A stretch of 8,622 nucleotides of DNA from Actinomycetota bacterium (lineage in GTDB: Bacteria; Actinomycetota; Acidimicrobiia; Acidimicrobiales; Palsa-688): the NCBI GenBank assembly GCA_023489205.1, contig JAMDDF010000114.1:1-8622 (forward strand), given 5' to 3'. Shown here in pieces: positions 5,813 to 8,622 of the stretch. The translations under genes and the position numbers were made by a program. Under the pieces are notes generated by a model that was not told the DNA's origin, made no database searches, and saw only the letters and a program-made list of their open reading frames with translations. Each line of letters begins with the position of its first letter. The stretch's first letter is position 1.

Positions 5813-6758
5813 GCTGGCCCGTTGGCCTCTCCGCTCGGGCTACGAAGCGGCCCTCCCCGCTCACCCTTGCCCGCTCGGCGACCGGATCGAGCTGCGTGGC
5901 CTGCGCTTCGTTGGTGCTCATGGGGCCACGCCCGCGGAGGAAGTGCTGGCGCAGCCCTTCGAGGTGGACCTCGATGTTTTTGCCGACCTGTCGGCCGCGG
6001 GGGCGAGCGACGACCTGGCGGAGTCCATCGACTACGGGGACCTTTGCGAAGCGGTGCGGGGGGTGATCGAAGGCCCGCACGTGGCGCTCCTCGAGCGCCT
6101 GGCTGACAAGGTGGCGGAGGCGCTTGCTCGTGCGGCCGGCCCTGCGCTGAAAGGGGTCGAGGTCACGGTGAGGAAGCTGCGGCCTCCTGTGCCGTTCCAG
6201 CTCTCGTCGGCGGCCGTCCGTGTCTATAGGGCAGGGCACCAACCTGTGCGCGCCTTTTTGGCCTTGGGCTCCAACCTCGGTGACCGCTGGGAGAACCTCC
6301 GCTTGGGCGTGTCTCTCGTACCGGACGTTACGGCGGTTTCAGCGGTGTATGAGACAGAGCCAGTTGGTGGGCCGGCGGGCCAGGGGCCGTACCTTAACAT
6401 GGTCGCCGAGCTCAGCACCTTTTGCTCTCCTGAGGAGCTCCTCGCCGCAGCTAGGGCGGCAGAGGCACACGCCGGAAGGCAACGGGCACAGCGCTGGGGG
6501 CCGCGAACGCTCGACGTCGACGTGTTGCTCTACGGCGACCGGGAGCTCTCCGCCCCGGAGCTCCAAGTGCCTCACCCGAGGATGTGGGAGCGCGGGTTCG
6601 TCCTGGCCCCTCTGGCGGACCTTGCGCCCGAGCTCGTAGCCGAGGTGCTGCGCCCTCACCTTCTAAAAGGTGTACGCATAGTGGGCACACTAAACAGCGG
6701 GCCGCTCTTGGCCCGCGTCAGTGGGGCCGGAAGCGCCGGTGGGCAACCAGAGCCATGA
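5805..6758 (+). CDS. folBK: Bifunctional dihydroneopterin aldolase / HPPK (FolB-FolK fusion, 317 aa)
   Basis: One open frame carries two consecutive folate enzymes. The FolB part (about 25-142) cleaves dihydroneopterin to 6-hydroxymethyl-dihydropterin. It shows DRIELRGLRFVGAHG (26-40) with Glu45/46, SDDLAESIDYG (69-78) with Tyr77, and VRKLRPPVP (122-130) with Lys124, all as in the aldolase. The FolK part (about 148-290) pyrophosphorylates that product with ATP. It shows FLALGSNLGDRWENL (151-165), YETEPVGG (182-189) and GPRTLDVDVLLYG (232-244); Asp237 and Asp239 are the expected magnesium ligands. GTG 5805 is the first usable start, overlaps the previous stop by eight bases and has no Shine-Dalgarno, so it probably depends on coupled translation. 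A 25-residue Gly/Ala-rich tail follows the FolK domain. In M. tuberculosis these are separate genes (Rv3607c, Rv3606c); fusions are known elsewhere. Confidence 0.95.
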   Translation: MAELARWPLRSGYEAALPAHPCPLGDRIELRGLRFVGAHGATPAEEVLAQPFEVDLDVFADLSAAGASDDLAESIDYGDLCEAVRGVIEGPHVALLERLADKVAEALARAAGPALKGVEVTVRKLRPPVPFQLSSAAVRVYRAGHQPVRAFLALGSNLGDRWENLRLGVSLVPDVTAVSAVYETEPVGGPAGQGPYLNMVAELSTFCSPEELLAAARAAEAHAGRQRAQRWGPRTLDVDVLLYGDRELSAPELQVPHPRMWERGFVLAPLADLAPELVAEVLRPHLLKGVRIVGTLNSGPLLARVSGAGSAGGQPEP

Positions 6759-7612
6759 TCCTTGTACGTGAACCTGAGGAGCTGCGCTCGGTGTTGGACA
6801 CGGCGCGCCGGCGCGGCGAGACCGTGGGCCTCCACCCGACAATGGGGGCATTGCATGGCGGGCACGAGGCGAACATCTCCAAGATGGCTGCCGAATGTGA
6901 CTTGGCGGTCGTGAGTATCTTTGTAAACCCGCTCCAGTTCGGCCCGGGCGAGGATTTTTCTTCTTATCCTCGCAACCTGGACTCTGACCTTGCTCGAGCG
7001 CAGGACGCGGGGGCGGGGGTGGTGTTCGCCCCTTCGCTTGAAACGATGTACCCAGAGCCGCCCCTGGTGAGCGTGGTTGTGCGCAAACTCGCCGACGGCT
7101 TGGAGGGCGCCCGCCGACCGGGCCATTTCGACGGCGTGGTTACTGTCGTGACTAAACTGCTGGCGCTTGCCGGCCCGTGCTACGCGTATTTCGGCGAAAA
7201 GGACTACCAGCAGCTCCTGATAGTTAGGCGCCTGGTAAAAGACCTCTTCTTGCCGGCGGTCGTGGTAGCTTGCCCGACTGTGCGTGAGACCGACGGCCTG
7301 GCTCTCTCCAGTCGTAACGCTTACCTGAGCCCCGCAGAGCGCCGTGCCGCCCCAGTGCTTTATTGGGCGCTACTTGCGGGTAAGCGGGCCGTGGACGAAC
7401 AAGGAGAGCGAGACGGTGCTTGCGTGCGAGCCGAGATGCAAAAGGTAGTGTCGCGCGAGGAGCTCGTAGAGCTCGACTACGCAGAAGTCGCGGACCCCGA
7501 CACGCTCCAGCCGGTGGGCAAGATCGCGGGGCCGGTCCGTTTGGTTGTCGCGGCCCGCCTTGGGCGGGCGCGCCTCATCGACAACCTGGCTGCCGGCGAG
7601 GGGGAAGGCTGA
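6755..7612 (+). CDS. panC: Pantothenate synthetase (pantoate-beta-alanine ligase, 285 aa)
   Basis: PanC joins pantoate and beta-alanine through a pantoyl-adenylate intermediate. Key blocks are HPTMGALHGGH (27-37), VVSIFVNPLQFGPGEDFSSYPR (52-73), RPGHFDGVVTVVTKL (121-135), YFGEKDYQQLLIVRRLVKDL (145-164) and RETDGLALSSRNAYLS (177-192). The C-terminal domain ends LGRARLIDNL. Both histidines of the nucleotide-binding HxGH are kept (His34, His37). The residues just after them (EANI) differ from the usual LSLI/LALV. ATG 6755 overlaps the folB-folK stop in an ATGA arrangement and leaves the normal family N-terminus; a longer upstream reading would lie wholly within FolK. coaX follows after eight bases. 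panD, which supplies beta-alanine and often follows panC in actinobacteria, is absent here. Confidence 0.97.
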   Translation: MILVREPEELRSVLDTARRRGETVGLHPTMGALHGGHEANISKMAAECDLAVVSIFVNPLQFGPGEDFSSYPRNLDSDLARAQDAGAGVVFAPSLETMYPEPPLVSVVVRKLADGLEGARRPGHFDGVVTVVTKLLALAGPCYAYFGEKDYQQLLIVRRLVKDLFLPAVVVACPTVRETDGLALSSRNAYLSPAERRAAPVLYWALLAGKRAVDEQGERDGACVRAEMQKVVSREELVELDYAEVADPDTLQPVGKIAGPVRLVVAARLGRARLIDNLAAGEGEG

Positions 7613-7620
7613 GCGTCGAC

Positions 7621-8406
7621 GTGCTCATGGCAATAGACATTGGCAATACTCAGATCGTCGTTGGCCTTTTTGACGACGATACCGAGGGTGGGGGCGAGCT
7701 CGTGCACCACTGGCGTGTGGCCACCCATCCCCTCTACACGGCGGACGAGTTCGCTCTGCAGCTCTCCGAGCTGCTCGGCTTGGACGGTCTCGATTTCGGG
7801 GTGGTGGGCGGCGTCGTGGTCGCTTGCGTCGTGCCACCCCTGCAGGTCGCTCTGCGCGAAATGGCGGCCCGGCGCCTGCGGGCCCCCACAGTGTTCGTCG
7901 AACCTGGGGTGCGCACGGGCATGCCGGTGCTGGTCGACAACCCCCGCGAGCTTGGGGCCGACCGCATAGCAGACGCCGTGGGGGCCTACGAGCGCTACGG
8001 GGGCCCAGCCATAGTGGTCGATTTCGGGACTGCAACGAATTTTGAGGTGGTGTCCGAAAAAGGAGAGTACGTCGGCGGCGTCCTTTTCCCTGGGCTTGAG
8101 GTGGCCCTTGGCGCCCTGGCCGAGCGCGCCGCCATGCTCCCCCGGGTCGATATTGCACGGCCGCGCGGCATATTGGGCAAAAATACAGTTGAGCAAATCC
8201 AGGCCGGGATTTTTTATGGTTATGGTGCGTTAGTCGAAGGCGTATGCGCCAAGCTGAAAGAGGAGGTGGGCCAAGCCACCGTGGTGGCAACGGGCGGGCT
8301 TGCCCCTACGGTGCTTGGCTCCTCGCCGGTGATCGACCACTACGAGCCTTGGCTCACTCTTTATGGCCTCCGCACAATTTATGGCCGCAACCGCGACGAT
8401 GCCTGA
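7621..8406 (+). CDS. coaX: Type III pantothenate kinase (261 aa)
   Basis: CoaX phosphorylates pantothenate, the first step of coenzyme A synthesis, and is insensitive to CoA feedback. It belongs to the ASKHA (actin-like) kinase fold. Motifs are AIDIGNTQ (4-11, phosphate loop), VVACVVPPL (66-74), NPRELGADRIADAVGA (107-122) with the catalytic Asp114, VVDFGTATNFEVVS (132-145), GKNTVEQIQAGIFYGY (186-201) and VVATGGLA (221-228). The family usually has GTATTF; Asn140 replaces the second Thr. GTG 7621 is preferred over ATG 7627. It gives MLMAIDIGNT, matching the usual family N-terminus, and lies 12 bases after GGGGAAGG (7601-7608). Eight bases separate it from panC. A much longer in-frame reading inside panC is an artefact. 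The stop overlaps lysS by eight bases. Confidence 0.96.
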   Translation: MLMAIDIGNTQIVVGLFDDDTEGGGELVHHWRVATHPLYTADEFALQLSELLGLDGLDFGVVGGVVVACVVPPLQVALREMAARRLRAPTVFVEPGVRTGMPVLVDNPRELGADRIADAVGAYERYGGPAIVVDFGTATNFEVVSEKGEYVGGVLFPGLEVALGALAERAAMLPRVDIARPRGILGKNTVEQIQAGIFYGYGALVEGVCAKLKEEVGQATVVATGGLAPTVLGSSPVIDHYEPWLTLYGLRTIYGRNRDDA

Positions 8407-8622
8407 CAGCTTCCCTTACCGTGTCGAGGTGACGGCGCACGCTGGGGAGTTGCAGAGGCGTTTTTCGGCACTCCTTGCTGGGCAGGGCTCTGGAGACCAA
8501 GTCAGCGTCGCAGGGCGGGTGATGTTCCGCAGGGAGATGGGCAAGATTGCCTTTCTTACCCTCACAGAGTGGACTGGTTCGCTCCAGCTGTTTGCCGGGG
8601 CACAGTGGACTGAGCGCTTTGG
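8399..8622 (+). CDS. lysS: Lysyl-tRNA synthetase class II, N-terminal part (cut by window end)
   Basis: Only the first 74 codons lie in the window; the frame is open to the end. The segment FPYRVEV (5-11), followed by QVSVAGRVMFRREMGKIAFLTLTEWTGSLQLF, matches the OB-fold anticodon-binding domain of class II LysRS. It has the typical VAGRVM and GK-aF-L-tG-iQLF pattern. ATG 8399 overlaps the coaX stop by eight bases without a Shine-Dalgarno, implying coupled translation. The protein starts very close to the FPYR block, so the N-terminal helix seen in longer LysRS is short or missing. lysS downstream of coaX is also the M. tuberculosis order (Rv3600c, Rv3598c). Class II identity rests on the N-terminal domain only; the catalytic domain lies beyond the window. 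Confidence 0.9.
   Translation, partial: MPDSFPYRVEVTAHAGELQRRFSALLAGQGSGDQVSVAGRVMFRREMGKIAFLTLTEWTGSLQLFAGAQWTERF

Noticed and set aside
6584..6754. Upstream extension of the panC frame by 57 codons.
   Set aside because: It lies entirely within FolK and reads as Arg/Ala-rich shadow sequence; ATG 6755 with the ATGA overlap gives the normal PanC N-terminus.
7420..7620. Upstream extension of the coaX frame.
   Set aside because: Covers conserved PanC codons and adds an Arg/Gly-rich stretch unlike CoaX.
8189..8220. AT-rich patch in coaX with TTGAGC, a 17-base spacer and TTTTAT, resembling a promoter for lysS.
   Set aside because: It encodes the conserved GKNTVEQIQAGIFYGY block, so the sequence is explained by protein constraint; overlap of coaX and lysS suffices for expression.
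1..8622. CRISPR array, tRNA genes, transposase or insertion-sequence ends.
   Set aside because: No spaced direct repeats, tRNA-like cloverleaf, transposase motif or flanking target duplications were seen; the repeats present are short tandem ones.

Overview
The window is a gene-dense, GC-rich stretch of bacterial chromosome. It carries frequent GTG/TTG starts and short or overlapping gene junctions. The gene order is DUF2342 metalloprotease-like, tilS, hpt, folE, folP, folB-folK, panC, coaX, lysS. This is recognisably the order of the Mycobacterium tuberculosis Rv3626c to Rv3598c block, so an actinobacterium is very likely. Several details point to a lineage away from mycobacteria, possibly Acidimicrobiia: a short LysRS N-terminus, a fused folB-folK, absent panD and ftsH, and an extra protein after folP. 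That finer placement is inference only.

Layout. Positions 22-1182 encode a zincin-like DUF2342 protein with HEVTH and EGHGD motifs. Positions 1187-2290 encode TilS, which begins with an unusual Lys/Ala/Gly-rich tail written by twelve hexamer units. A 13-bp tandem repeat straddles the tilS stop codon, and hpt follows (about 2381-2980). folE ends at 3771; its 5' end is uncertain. A small membrane-protein gene on the minus strand (3792-4277, start uncertain) is convergent with folE and divergent from folP. It is the only gene here facing the other way. From 4413 to the window end runs a tightly packed plus-strand operon: folP, an unnamed gene, folB-folK, panC, coaX and the start of lysS. Its junctions are overlaps of 4 to 8 bp, or an 8-nt gap between panC and coaX.

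How the genes work together. FolE, FolP and the FolB-FolK fusion supply most steps from GTP to dihydropteroate. PanC and CoaX act in pantothenate and coenzyme A synthesis. TilS and LysS act on tRNA, and Hpt salvages purines. The enzyme that dephosphorylates dihydroneopterin triphosphate is not recognisable here.

Most interesting points: (1) the unnamed gene between folP and folB-folK (5270-5812) looks like a protein-tyrosine/dual-specificity phosphatase-fold protein whose catalytic cysteine is replaced by glutamine (HQ-x5-R instead of HC-x5-R); (2) five short tandem repeats sit at gene ends, and the four that lie in reading frames all have periods divisible by three, while the one that runs out of a gene has period 13; (3) a perfect 11-bp inverted repeat brackets the convergent 3' ends of folE and the antisense gene; (4) ftsH and panD are missing from an otherwise conserved order. 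No tRNA, rRNA, CRISPR array, transposase or insertion-sequence end was seen.
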